Below, piece by piece: positions 18,586 through 26,242 of a stretch of 64,000 nt of DNA (position 1 is the stretch's first letter; every line of letters starts with the position of its first letter). The translations under genes and the position numbers were made by a program. The notes beneath the pieces are model-generated. The model did no database searches, was not told the DNA's origin, and saw nothing but the letters and a program-made list of their open reading frames with translations. The DNA comes from Streptomyces lincolnensis (lineage in GTDB: Bacteria; Actinomycetota; Actinomycetes; Streptomycetales; Streptomycetaceae): NCBI RefSeq assembly GCF_001685355.1, contig NZ_CP016438.1, forward strand, positions 992,001 to 1,056,000, in the 5' to 3' direction.

Positions 18586-19032
18586 TCACTCGCCGGCGAA
18601 GCCGTCGAGCAGATGACAGCGGGTGAAGTCGCCGGTGAAGTCGGTTCGGGTGGTGTCCGTGGGGTGGTGGACGCTCTCGCCGGCGGCCGCCAGGAAGGCC
18701 TCGGTCTCCCTGCGCAGCACGGTCATTCCGGCGTCCCGCTCGTCGAGGACCGGCTCCCAGGTCGGTTCGAGACGCAGCAGGGAGAGGGGCGGATGCCGTT
18801 CGTCATGTGCGGCGCGGGCCTCGGCGCTCTCCAGGTTCACCGCGTGCGCGGCGGCGATCTCGTCCTCGCTCGCACCGCGCGCCTGGAGTGCGGTGTCGTA
18901 GCGGGCCGCCGCGGCGCGGATCTCCTCGGCCGTCGCCTCGGGTGTCACCCCCAGCCGCGTGTACTCCGTCGATCTGGGCACGACGAGCGGCAGCCTGAAC
19001 AGCACGCGACCGGTTGTGTCGAGACCGGGCAT
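18586..19032 (-). CDS. Degenerate J-domain protein, partner of the adjacent Hsp70
   Basis: A 148-residue protein. Residues 22-80 follow the J-domain pattern: YTRLGVTPEATAEEIRAAAARYDTAL matches helices I-II, and NLESAEARAAHD matches the helix III ending before the usual Asp-Tyr. The catalytic HPD loop between helices II and III is missing (RGASEDE instead). The C-terminal 60 residues are unclassified. It precedes the Hsp70 gene by 17 bases in the same operon. A co-chaperone that binds but does not stimulate Hsp70 in the normal way is a reasonable inference; the assignment rests on pattern, not on the signature tripeptide. Confidence 0.65.
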   Translation of the reverse strand: MPGLDTTGRVLFRLPLVVPRSTEYTRLGVTPEATAEEIRAAAARYDTALQARGASEDEIAAAHAVNLESAEARAAHDERHPPLSLLRLEPTWEPVLDERDAGMTVLRRETEAFLAAAGESVHHPTDTTRTDFTGDFTRCHLLDGFAGE

Positions 19033-19318
19033 GAAAGAAGTCCCCGTTCACCAACGCGACGCACCGGGCAACGAGCCCCCGGGCTCCCCGGTCCGACGCG
19101 GTCTTCATCGACGCGCACGACCGTGTACAGCCGTGACGTTGTGTGGAGTGTAGAGGTGGACGGGGACAACTCGCTGCCCGTACGCAACAGTTGGCGCACC
19201 TTTGATCTCTTTGTGAATGTCCTGTGCGCAAGGTCCGACGGCGCCCGCGAGCCGCACACACCTTGTTCCGGCCATCGGCGGATACAAACCGGTCAGGACC
19301 CCTGCCCGGTGGGGGCCG
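19033..19318 (-). other. Intergenic region before the J/Hsp70 operon
   Basis: A 286-base gap between the SLOG-like gene and the J-domain gene, with lower GC in its centre. It probably contains the promoter of the chaperone/TIR operon, but I find no convincing -35/-10 pair, HAIR or CIRCE operator. No coding sequence is supported. Confidence 0.4.
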
Positions 19319-19813
19319 TCAGTTCTCGGCGCCCGTCCTGCGGGCGCCGACGGGCCAGATCACGTCCACGGGGATCCCGGCCGCACGGGCCTCGGCGACC
19401 GCGTCCGCGGTGCCGCCGCCGCGACCGGAGGGGGCACTGCCGTCCCAGACGGCCACGAGCCGCTGTGCCCCCTCCAGCAGTCTGCGGTTGGCCGCCTCGT
19501 AGGCCTCGCGTCCGGCGTGGGCGTACGGCATGACCATCACGTCGGCGGCGGCGTGCAGGGCGTCGAAGCGCGCGAGGTCCTCCGCGAGCACGGCCGTTTC
19601 CCGGTAGTCGCGGGACGGGATGATCGCCGTCAGCCGTCCACCGAGGGCGAGGACCTCCTCGGCGAAGAGGGTGTCGGCCCCGCGGGCCAGACACGAGCGC
19701 CCCTCGATGCCCGCACCGCCCAGGCCCGACAGCAGGGTGCGAAGGGAGGCGCGGACGGCACCGGCCGCCTCCGGGGCCAGGTCCATGTGCCCGGTGACGG
19801 CAATCGTGACCAC
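19319..19813 (-). CDS. SLOG-like Rossmann-fold nucleotide-binding protein
   Basis: A 164-residue Rossmannoid protein resembling the SLOG/YspA group. It begins VVTIAVTGHMDL (first strand plus GH turn), continues with SCLARGADTLFAEEVLALGG (the ARGAD loop typical of the family) and AIIPSRDYRE, and ends with LVAVWDGSAPSGRGGGTAD. SLOG proteins are proposed to sense or process nucleotide-derived signals in biological conflict systems (Burroughs and Aravind's framework). GTG at 19813 follows GGAGG by 8 bases; an upstream start at 19852 lacks a site. It is encoded in the same direction as, and just upstream of, the J/Hsp70/TIR operon and downstream of a small membrane-protein gene. Confidence 0.75.
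   Translation of the reverse strand: MVTIAVTGHMDLAPEAAGAVRASLRTLLSGLGGAGIEGRSCLARGADTLFAEEVLALGGRLTAIIPSRDYRETAVLAEDLARFDALHAAADVMVMPYAHAGREAYEAANRRLLEGAQRLVAVWDGSAPSGRGGGTADAVAEARAAGIPVDVIWPVGARRTGAEN
19326..19350 (-). terminator. Strong hairpin at the 3' end of the SLOG-like gene
   Basis: Perfect 10-bp inverted repeat (TCGGCGCCCG / CGGGCGCCGA) with a 5-base loop, inside the last codons of the SLOG-like gene. It has no U-tract on the minus strand. It may still slow or end transcription before the J/Hsp70 operon, as many Streptomyces terminators lack U-runs, or it may simply be coding GC symmetry. Confidence 0.35.
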
Positions 19814-19907
19814 GTGTCGATCCTCCTGCGCACCGGGAACCCTCAAGCGCACCTTACCGGTCGGTCACTCCGGTCCCCCGGGGAGCCGGCGGCCTTTCCG
19901 TTCCGCC

Positions 19908-20420
19908 TCACCACGCCAGAGCGGCGAACCCGAGCACGTAGGCGACCCCGAAGATGACGGGAACCCACCGCTCGACATGAACCAGCGGCGTATAGACCCG
20001 CCAGTTGCGCCCCTCTTCGAGGATCTTCCACTCGGCGGAGACGAAGGCGCGGGCCGGCAGCCGCTCCTCCAAGGCCTCGATGACCTTGAACTTCCCCCAG
20101 TTCAGCTGCCGGTAGGACCGGACCGTGAACCACCACGCGGTGCAGACCGCCAGCACGACCAGCAGTCCCGCCACGAGGACCAGGACCGGCGGCTCGGGCG
20201 GCTTCGCTCCGGACATCCAGGTGCCGAGGGCGGCGACGAGGGCACTGTTGAGAGTCAGGAAGAACGTGTTGGCCAGATTGCGGCGGGCGGCGACCCGGTC
20301 GGCCATCTCCACGCACAGCTTGTACTGCTCGATGACCGCCGACTGGTAGGACGCGGCCCCCTCCCGATAGGCGGACTCGCCGACGCCGTCGTTCCAGAGC
20401 AGCTCACTGATCTCCGCCAT
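19908..20420 (-). CDS. Small multi-TM protein, RipA/8xMP-like or SLATT-like
   Basis: A 170-residue membrane protein. A cytosolic N-terminus (YKLCVEMADRVAARRNLAN) leads straight into TM1 (about 51-69, FFLTLNSALVAALGTW), TM2 follows at 78-100, then a cytosolic segment and a last hydrophobic helix at 152-169. The ERR/ARRNLANTFFLTLN signature is that of RipA-family octameric membrane proteins and also resembles the two-TM SLATT domains that pair with SLOG sensors. It sits 94 bases upstream of the SLOG-like gene, which supports a sensor-plus-membrane-effector pair. I prefer ATG at 20420 (GGGGA upstream); GTG at 20438 is an alternative. Effector function is inference. Confidence 0.68.
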   Translation of the reverse strand: MAEISELLWNDGVGESAYREGAASYQSAVIEQYKLCVEMADRVAARRNLANTFFLTLNSALVAALGTWMSGAKPPEPPVLVLVAGLLVVLAVCTAWWFTVRSYRQLNWGKFKVIEALEERLPARAFVSAEWKILEEGRNWRVYTPLVHVERWVPVIFGVAYVLGFAALAW

Positions 20421-20594
20421 GGCGGCATCATTCCCCACCGCCGGTGCGCGCCACCACCGAATCCGCCCACAAGCCGATCACCCCGGGACGGTCCGCTCGT
20501 CGCCCCACGCCCGGCCCGTTCCGGACCCCCACGACCGACCGGCCCGACCATGGGTTTAACATATGAGCGCCGCCTAGCTCGAAAGATAGAGACT

Positions 20595-22049
20595 GTGACT
20601 GTCAACGACGACTCGTTCACCGACTGGAAGACCCGCGAGGAGATCGCGGAGTCGATGATCCCCCTCATCGGGAGGCTGCACCGCGAGCGGGACGTCACCG
20701 TCCTGCTGCACAGCCGCTCCCTGGTGAACAAGTCGGTGGTGAGCATCCTCAAGACCCACCGCTTCGCCCGTCAGATCGCCGGCGAGGAGCTCTCGGTCAC
20801 CGAGACGCTGCCGTTCCTGCGGGCGCTCACCACACTCGACCTCGGTCCGTCCCAGATCGACCTCGGGATGCTCGCCGCGACCTACCAGGCCGACGACCGC
20901 GGTCTGTCGGTGGAGGAGTTCACCGCCGAGGCGGTCGCCGGCGCCACGGGTGCCGACAGGATCGAGCGCCGTGAGCCGCGTGACGTCGTCCTCTACGGCT
21001 TCGGCCGCATCGGCCGCCTCGTCGCCCGGCTGCTCATCGAGAAGACCGGTTCCGGCAACGGCCTGCGGCTGCGCGCCATCGTCGTCCGCGGGGGCGGCAC
21101 GGGAGCCGACGGGGACCTCGTCAAGCGCGCCTCGCTGCTGCGCCGCGACTCCATCCACGGCCAGTTCCAGGGCACGATCACCGTCGACGAGACGGACAGC
21201 ACGATCATCGCCAACGGCAACGCGATCAAGGTGATCTACGCGAACGACCCGTCCGAGGTCGACTACACCGCGTACGGCATCAACAACGCCATCCTCATCG
21301 ACAACACCGGCAACTGGCGCGACCGCGAGGGCCTCTCGCAGCACCTGCGTCCCGGCATCGACAAGGTCGTGCTGACCGCGCCGGGCAAGGGCGACGTCCC
21401 CAACATCGTGCACGGCGTCAACCACGACACCATCAAGCCGGACGAGCAGATCCTGTCCTGCGCGTCCTGCACCACCAACGCGATCGTCCCGCCGCTGAAG
21501 GCGATGGCCGACGAGTACGGTGTGCTGCGCGGCCACGTGGAGACCGTCCACTCGTTCACCAACGACCAGAACCTGCTGGACAACTACCACAAGGCCGACC
21601 GCCGGGGCCGCTCCGCGCCGCTCAACATGGTCATCACCGAGACCGGCGCCGCCTCCGCCGTCGCCAAGGCGCTGCCCGACCTCAAGGCGCCGATCACCGG
21701 CAGCTCGATCCGGGTCCCCGTGCCGGACGTCTCGATCGCGATCCTCAGCCTGCGGCTCGGCCGCGAGACCACCCGCGAGGAGGTCCTCGACCACCTCCGC
21801 GAGGTGTCCCTGACCTCGCCGCTCAAGCGTCAGATCGACTTCACCACCGCCCCCGACGCCGTCTCCAGCGACTTCATCGGCTCCCGCCACGCCTCGATCG
21901 TCGACGCCGGGGCCACCAAGGTCGACGGCGACAACGCCATCCTCTACCTCTGGTACGACAACGAGTTCGGCTACTCCTGCCAGGTCATCCGGGTCGTCCA
22001 GCACGTCTCCGGGGTGGAGTACCCGACGTTCCCGGGCCCGGCGGCCTGA
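20595..22049 (+). CDS. gap: Glyceraldehyde-3-phosphate dehydrogenase, long-form
   Basis: A 484-residue GAPDH that oxidises glyceraldehyde-3-phosphate to 1,3-bisphosphoglycerate. It has the 125-residue helical N-terminal extension typical of the second actinomycete GAPDH (about 340 residues is the usual length). The NAD-binding GFGRIGR is at 135-141, the catalytic cysteine is Cys292 in SCASCTTN, and the C-terminal NEFGYS is intact. GTG at 20595 (VTVNDDSF) is the usual start; a longer in-frame start at 20550 would include a TTA codon and overlap a likely promoter (TTTAACATATG). It is divergent from the membrane/SLOG genes and unrelated to them in function. Confidence 0.92.
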   Translation: MTVNDDSFTDWKTREEIAESMIPLIGRLHRERDVTVLLHSRSLVNKSVVSILKTHRFARQIAGEELSVTETLPFLRALTTLDLGPSQIDLGMLAATYQADDRGLSVEEFTAEAVAGATGADRIERREPRDVVLYGFGRIGRLVARLLIEKTGSGNGLRLRAIVVRGGGTGADGDLVKRASLLRRDSIHGQFQGTITVDETDSTIIANGNAIKVIYANDPSEVDYTAYGINNAILIDNTGNWRDREGLSQHLRPGIDKVVLTAPGKGDVPNIVHGVNHDTIKPDEQILSCASCTTNAIVPPLKAMADEYGVLRGHVETVHSFTNDQNLLDNYHKADRRGRSAPLNMVITETGAASAVAKALPDLKAPITGSSIRVPVPDVSIAILSLRLGRETTREEVLDHLREVSLTSPLKRQIDFTTAPDAVSSDFIGSRHASIVDAGATKVDGDNAILYLWYDNEFGYSCQVIRVVQHVSGVEYPTFPGPAA

Positions 22050-22266
22050 CGTCACTGCCATAGCTGCCAGCGGCCTGCCCTGCCGATCCGGGGCGGGTCG
22101 CGGCATGGCCTGGAGACCCGATCCGCTGAGAAGCTGTCGTAGACATGTCGTAGCGTCACGCCAGCGATTTCGTTGCCGCCTCAGCGCAATCGGAGTTGGC
22201 GCCATCTGTCTGGTGGTCTTGCCCTGCTCGTTCTCGGACCGCTCGTCGCGCTCACCACAGTGGCCC

Positions 22267-23361
22267 TCAGTGGCCCGATGGCGATGGTGCAGGCTGCGGC
22301 GGCACGAGTGCAGACTCTCCGCGGGGCGAGACCCCCGCCTCCCCGACATGGGTCGACCGGCCAATGCGCCGCAGCAACAGTCCCACGCGCCGATAGAAGC
22401 GGTCCGGCAGGAACACGGCGTCCGCCACGATCATCGCGCCGGAGAAGAGCGGGAGCCCCATGAGCACCGCGATACCCAGGTGCATGCCCAACAGCATGGT
22501 CAAGACCGGGTACTTGAGCCGTCCGAACAGGACGAACGGGAACGCGACCTGCAACAGCACCGTCAGATAGCAGGCGATGGCGATCAGTACCTCGTGCTCG
22601 TCGGCCAGGCGCGAGAGCTCGGGCCAGGGCCGGAACAGGTCGAGGTTCACGACGTAGTGGAGGGCGGTCCCGTTGCCCCAGGAGCCGCCCTGCACCTTGT
22701 AAAGACCCGCGGACCCGTAGAGGACACAGACCTGGGCCGCGATGACGAACATGCCGCAGTTGTGGAGCACGGCGGTCAAAGTCGGGCCCGCCGAGCCGGT
22801 CTTCACCTTCGCCGCGGAGGCTCGCAGTCGGGCCCTGCGCGCATCCAGGGACCAGCGTCGGCCGCACGCGGTGAAGACGAGATACACGGCCATGAGGAGG
22901 ACGAGGTTGTCTCCTCCGTCGGTCATGAAGATCGCCCTGGCGTGGAAGGACGCGACCATGACCGCGAAGATCACGGACATCACTCTGGTCCGCCAGCCCA
23001 GCATGAACAGTGCGGACGTGATGAGGGCTGCTGCGTAACAGGCCTCGAAGTACGGTCGGCTGTCGGACAGGGTGAGGATGCTGGCCCACCCCGTCTGGTC
23101 GAACAGTTGCCTGGCCAGCTCGGGGGTCCACGGTGACCCGGGCCCCCAGATCTCGTCGCGGTGCGGAAACTCGCGCAGCAGGAAGACAAGGTAGAGAAGT
23201 CCGTAGCCGATGCGCAGAACCGCCGCGGCGTAGAGGGAGACCGGCCGCTCGGTCAGGACGGTGAGCAACGCGCCGATCCGCTCCGGTGCGCGGCGCGGCA
23301 TGCCTGCGTCCGCCCCTTCGGGGATACGCGGGTACGGCGAGCGTGTCTGCTCAGTTTCCAT
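22267..23361 (-). CDS. HTTM-domain membrane protein
   Basis: A 364-residue polytopic membrane protein with the HTTM (horizontally transferred transmembrane) domain, related to the membrane part of vitamin-K-dependent gamma-carboxylase. Landmarks are YAAAVLRIGYGLLYLVFLLREFPHRDEIWG, the HNCGMFVIAAQVCVLYGSAGLYKVQG motif and NGTALHYVVNLDLF. About eight hydrophobic segments are visible. Its start lies inside the end of the upstream DUF5819 gene (11-base overlap), a pairing common in Streptomyces. The reaction is unknown; carboxylation is not implied, because the catalytic residues of the eukaryotic enzyme are not evident. Confidence 0.83.
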   Translation of the reverse strand: METEQTRSPYPRIPEGADAGMPRRAPERIGALLTVLTERPVSLYAAAVLRIGYGLLYLVFLLREFPHRDEIWGPGSPWTPELARQLFDQTGWASILTLSDSRPYFEACYAAALITSALFMLGWRTRVMSVIFAVMVASFHARAIFMTDGGDNLVLLMAVYLVFTACGRRWSLDARRARLRASAAKVKTGSAGPTLTAVLHNCGMFVIAAQVCVLYGSAGLYKVQGGSWGNGTALHYVVNLDLFRPWPELSRLADEHEVLIAIACYLTVLLQVAFPFVLFGRLKYPVLTMLLGMHLGIAVLMGLPLFSGAMIVADAVFLPDRFYRRVGLLLRRIGRSTHVGEAGVSPRGESALVPPQPAPSPSGH

Positions 23362-24106
23362 GGGAGTCCACCTTCCACCAGGGCAGATACCGCGTATCGA
23401 CAGGCTTCGGCGTGGCGGTGGCTGAGCCCGGCCCGCCGACTGCGGCCGGCGCGGCGATGGGCACGGTGATCACTCGTAGCTGGACGGACTCGAAGATGCC
23501 GCCGCCGTGGCGGGAGATGCGATCTGCGGCGATGTTGGTCAGATACCGCTGGATCATCAGCGCCCGCGGCGAGCGGGCCTGATCGTCGCCACCGTGGGTT
23601 TCGAGGTACGAACTCCAGGCCCGTCGCAGCGTGTTCTGTGCCGTATGGCTCGGGAACGCGTTGTGCTTCACCGCCGAGTTGTCGACAGCGGTCAGGTCGA
23701 ACCAGTTGCTCACCTGCACGCTGCCGTCCGGGGCGGTGTGCATGGTCCTCGCCGAGATCTGCCGGTTGACCGACTCCGGATCCGGCGCGAAGAGCCGCCA
23801 GTTCTGCTCGAACAGGGGGAGGACCCACGCATTGACCTGGCGGCTGTACTGCTGAGAGACGGGGTTCGGGGGTGCCACGTGCAGAAACACCAGGAGCACG
23901 TGGACCAGGGCCGTCGCCAGGCACAGGACCACGGCGGCTCGCGTTCCCGCATTCAGGACCTTCACGAGGCGGAGCGGACGGTCAGAAACCCCTGGCACGA
24001 CAGGTCTCTCGCCCCTGTCAGGGGCCGACTCGGCGCCGGGCCGGTCCGCTTCGTCGACATCCACCAATTCAACGCCGCCTTGCACGGCCCCACCCGGCCT
24101 TTCCAT
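23351..24106 (-). CDS. DUF5819 family membrane protein
   Basis: A 251-residue protein with a disordered, acidic N-terminus (about 45 residues), one transmembrane helix (AAVVLCLATALVHVLLVFL) and an extracytoplasmic domain containing the family motif LPLFEQNWRLFAPDP. ATG at 24106 has GGAG about 9 bases upstream. It is co-transcribed with the HTTM gene, and the two probably form a membrane complex. Function is unknown. Confidence 0.83.
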   Translation of the reverse strand: MERPGGAVQGGVELVDVDEADRPGAESAPDRGERPVVPGVSDRPLRLVKVLNAGTRAAVVLCLATALVHVLLVFLHVAPPNPVSQQYSRQVNAWVLPLFEQNWRLFAPDPESVNRQISARTMHTAPDGSVQVSNWFDLTAVDNSAVKHNAFPSHTAQNTLRRAWSSYLETHGGDDQARSPRALMIQRYLTNIAADRISRHGGGIFESVQLRVITVPIAAPAAVGGPGSATATPKPVDTRYLPWWKVDSHGN

Positions 24107-24203
24107 CCCGGCTTCTCCGCTTCTTCTGAGCTTCCACCGACGGCGCGCGACGGAATCGATGACGATCCGACGCGCGCCGCCCGTCCTGCCCGCTCACATG
24201 GAG

Positions 24204-25484
24204 CTAGGCAGGCTTCTGGTCGTGCTCTCCGTGATCGCTGCCATGTTCCTCGTGCTTGTCAGGCTTGCCGTGCTCGTCAGGCTTGACGCCGTAACCGCCA
24301 TGGCCATCGGGCTTGCCGTGATCATCCGGCTTCCCGCCGTGGTCATGGTGACCGGGCTTGCCGGGCTTCTCGCCGTGATGGTCATGGCCGTTTCCACCGG
24401 TCGTGCCGCCGTGGCCGCCACCCGTCGAGCCGCCTGTGGAGCCGCCGTTGGAGCCACCCGTGGAACCGCCTGTGGTGGTGCCCGCGATGGCGCCGCCGGG
24501 GCCACCGGTGGTGCCCCCGGTCGTCAGGACGCCGCCGAGAAGACCGCCCAGGGCACCACCGGTTCCGCCGCCCGTCGGCACGCCGCCGATGACGCCGACC
24601 GTGGTGCTGCCCGAGGTGCCTGCTGTGGCGCCACCGGTCGTGGCACCGGCGATCACACCACCCGAGACCAGACCGCCGGTGGTGCCACCGGTCCCACACG
24701 GCCCTTGGAAGATCCTGTTGGAGTCCAGCGTCACGGCGCCGTCACCGCGTGCGCCCGCGTCGGCCAGCAGCCGGCCGTTGATGGTCGCCCCCGTGGTGGC
24801 GGTGATCGAAGTGTCGGCCATGACGGTGCCCACGAACGAGGTGTTGGTACCGAGCGTGGCCGAACTGCCGACCTGCCAGTACACGTTGCACGGCGAGGCA
24901 CCGTTGACGAGGCTCACCGTGCTGTTCTCGGCTGCCGTCGTCAGACTCGAACCGATCTGGAACACCCAGACGGCACTGGGGTCGCCCTGGGCGTCCAGGG
25001 TGAGTGTGCCGGTGATCTGTGCGGAGCTGTTCGCCCTGTAGAGGCCTGCCGTCAGCGTCTGGCCACCGAACTCGTGGGGAGCGTCGTTGTACACCGCGTT
25101 CGTCAGAGTCTGGCCGGCGGCCTGGTTGTATGCCGTGGTCAGGTCGCTCTTGGCTTGGGCCGCGTGGGCGTCGGTCGTGTGCAGGGACCCGGGCGGGGTC
25201 ACGATGCCGGGCCCTCCGTCGGACGCGAAGAACCCGGTGATGGCCGGCCCGGGGCTCACGCCGACGTTGAGACCGTTGACCACCGTGGGGCCGGTGTTGG
25301 TGACCGTCGCACCACCCAGCACTCCGTAACTGGCTGCCGTGCCCAGAGGCACAGGGCTGGCGATGGCATTTGCGCGTGTCGGCGTCACCGCGATTACGGC
25401 AGCGGCGATTACCACGGCCGCTACCGCGGCGAGCCACACCGACATAGTGCGCCGTAGTGGAGCTTCAGGGATATTCAGCGTCAT
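24204..25484 (-). CDS. Secreted DUF3494 ice-binding-like protein with Gly/His tail
   Basis: A 426-residue secreted protein. A signal peptide (about 1-40, ending TRANA) is followed by a DUF3494 beta-solenoid at residues 45-260 (LGTAASYGVLGGATVTNTGPT, VWVFQIGSSL, NGRLLADAGARGDGAVTLDSNRI). This is the fold of bacterial ice-binding proteins and related adhesins. From about residue 265 there is a low-complexity tail: TGG/GGST repeats, then a His/Lys/Gly/Asp-rich terminus (HDHHGEKPGKPGHHDHGG). Two cysteines (near residues 196 and 265) may form a disulfide. Ice binding is not certain, since many soil actinomycete members are probably surface adhesins. Confidence 0.85.
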   Translation of the reverse strand: MTLNIPEAPLRRTMSVWLAAVAAVVIAAAVIAVTPTRANAIASPVPLGTAASYGVLGGATVTNTGPTVVNGLNVGVSPGPAITGFFASDGGPGIVTPPGSLHTTDAHAAQAKSDLTTAYNQAAGQTLTNAVYNDAPHEFGGQTLTAGLYRANSSAQITGTLTLDAQGDPSAVWVFQIGSSLTTAAENSTVSLVNGASPCNVYWQVGSSATLGTNTSFVGTVMADTSITATTGATINGRLLADAGARGDGAVTLDSNRIFQGPCGTGGTTGGLVSGGVIAGATTGGATAGTSGSTTVGVIGGVPTGGGTGGALGGLLGGVLTTGGTTGGPGGAIAGTTTGGSTGGSNGGSTGGSTGGGHGGTTGGNGHDHHGEKPGKPGHHDHGGKPDDHGKPDGHGGYGVKPDEHGKPDKHEEHGSDHGEHDQKPA

Positions 25485-26242
25485 CGAGGGGCCAACTCCT
25501 GTGAGGGAATGATGCCTGCTTGGCGGTTCTCGGTCGCACAGAATCGCCTGCTTCTGTCGCTGGCATATTACGCAGGAGAGAAATCCGATTTCGCTTCATT
25601 CGAGCGCCATCGCCAGACTCGGCGAGCGAATCGCGGCATGCATAGAAATACTTAATGGGCCGGATGGTGCCAGTTTCCTGCGGGCGGGCGAGGGGGAAAC
25701 CGGCGGGCACACTCCGCAGGACATGACTGCAACAGTCACGTCGCCCCCCCAAGATGTTCGACACATGGGGACCCAAGAAAAGTACGGGTTAACGCGACGA
25801 ACGAGCATTCCCGAGCTGCACTGACCGTATTAATATCGAATGGGCGTTGATTCACCCTGGCATGCAACCGCCCGGAAGGACGACTCCGGCGTGTCACGCG
25901 GGATTCGCTTTCCTCTAGCACTACTGGCAGCTCACTACTCTCGTGCTGGGATCTACGCGGCAGGCGGGGCCCATGAAGAGGCCGCTGGGTGCGAGGCGTT
26001 GGGACGCTCGCGGGGCCGACTGGCCAGCGAGGTCCCTCTGCTCCCCTTGACGGCCGGGCCCGCCCGCTGCACTGGTTGACCCCACCGCGGCGTCCTCGCC
26101 GCCCACCGAGCAGGCCGTGCGACTCGCATCACACCCGACACATCCAGCACGATACATCTGACTCGTCAGATATTGTTCGGATGAACCGCTCGTGCCCGTA
26201 CTCCGGGAACATCTCTGCCCCCACGCAGAAAGGGTTACCCCC
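25485..26242. other. 758-base gene-free region of lower GC
   Basis: No open frame here has codon use or a ribosome site that I would support. It must contain the promoter of the DUF3494 gene (minus strand) and that of the binding-protein gene (plus strand). Visible elements are an imperfect 9-3-9 dyad at 25,721-25,741 (ACATGACTG / CAGTCACGT, one mismatch) and the 7-2-7 dyad at 26,156-26,171. Confidence 0.5.
26156..26171 (+). promoter_or_regulatory. Dyad ATCTGAC-TC-GTCAGAT, putative operator
   Basis: Perfect 7-bp inverted repeat with a 2-base centre, 72 bases upstream of the Tat-exported binding-protein gene. Its length and symmetry fit a GntR-family operator, and a broken GntR gene lies at 30.1-30.6 kb. 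The regulator is not identified. Confidence 0.45.

Noticed and set aside
18569..19318. HAIR or CIRCE heat-shock operator for the Hsp70 operon
   Set aside because: I looked for the CTTGAGT-N7-ACTCAAG and TTAGCACTC-N9-GAGTGCTAA patterns on both strands and found neither.
20550..20594. Longer start for the GAPDH gene
   Set aside because: It would add a TTA codon and run across a promoter-like TTTAACATATG; the family start VTVNDDSF fits better.
25840..26079. Short plus-strand frame in the 0.76-kb gap
   Set aside because: No ribosome site, no domain, and amino-acid composition unlike the neighbouring genes.
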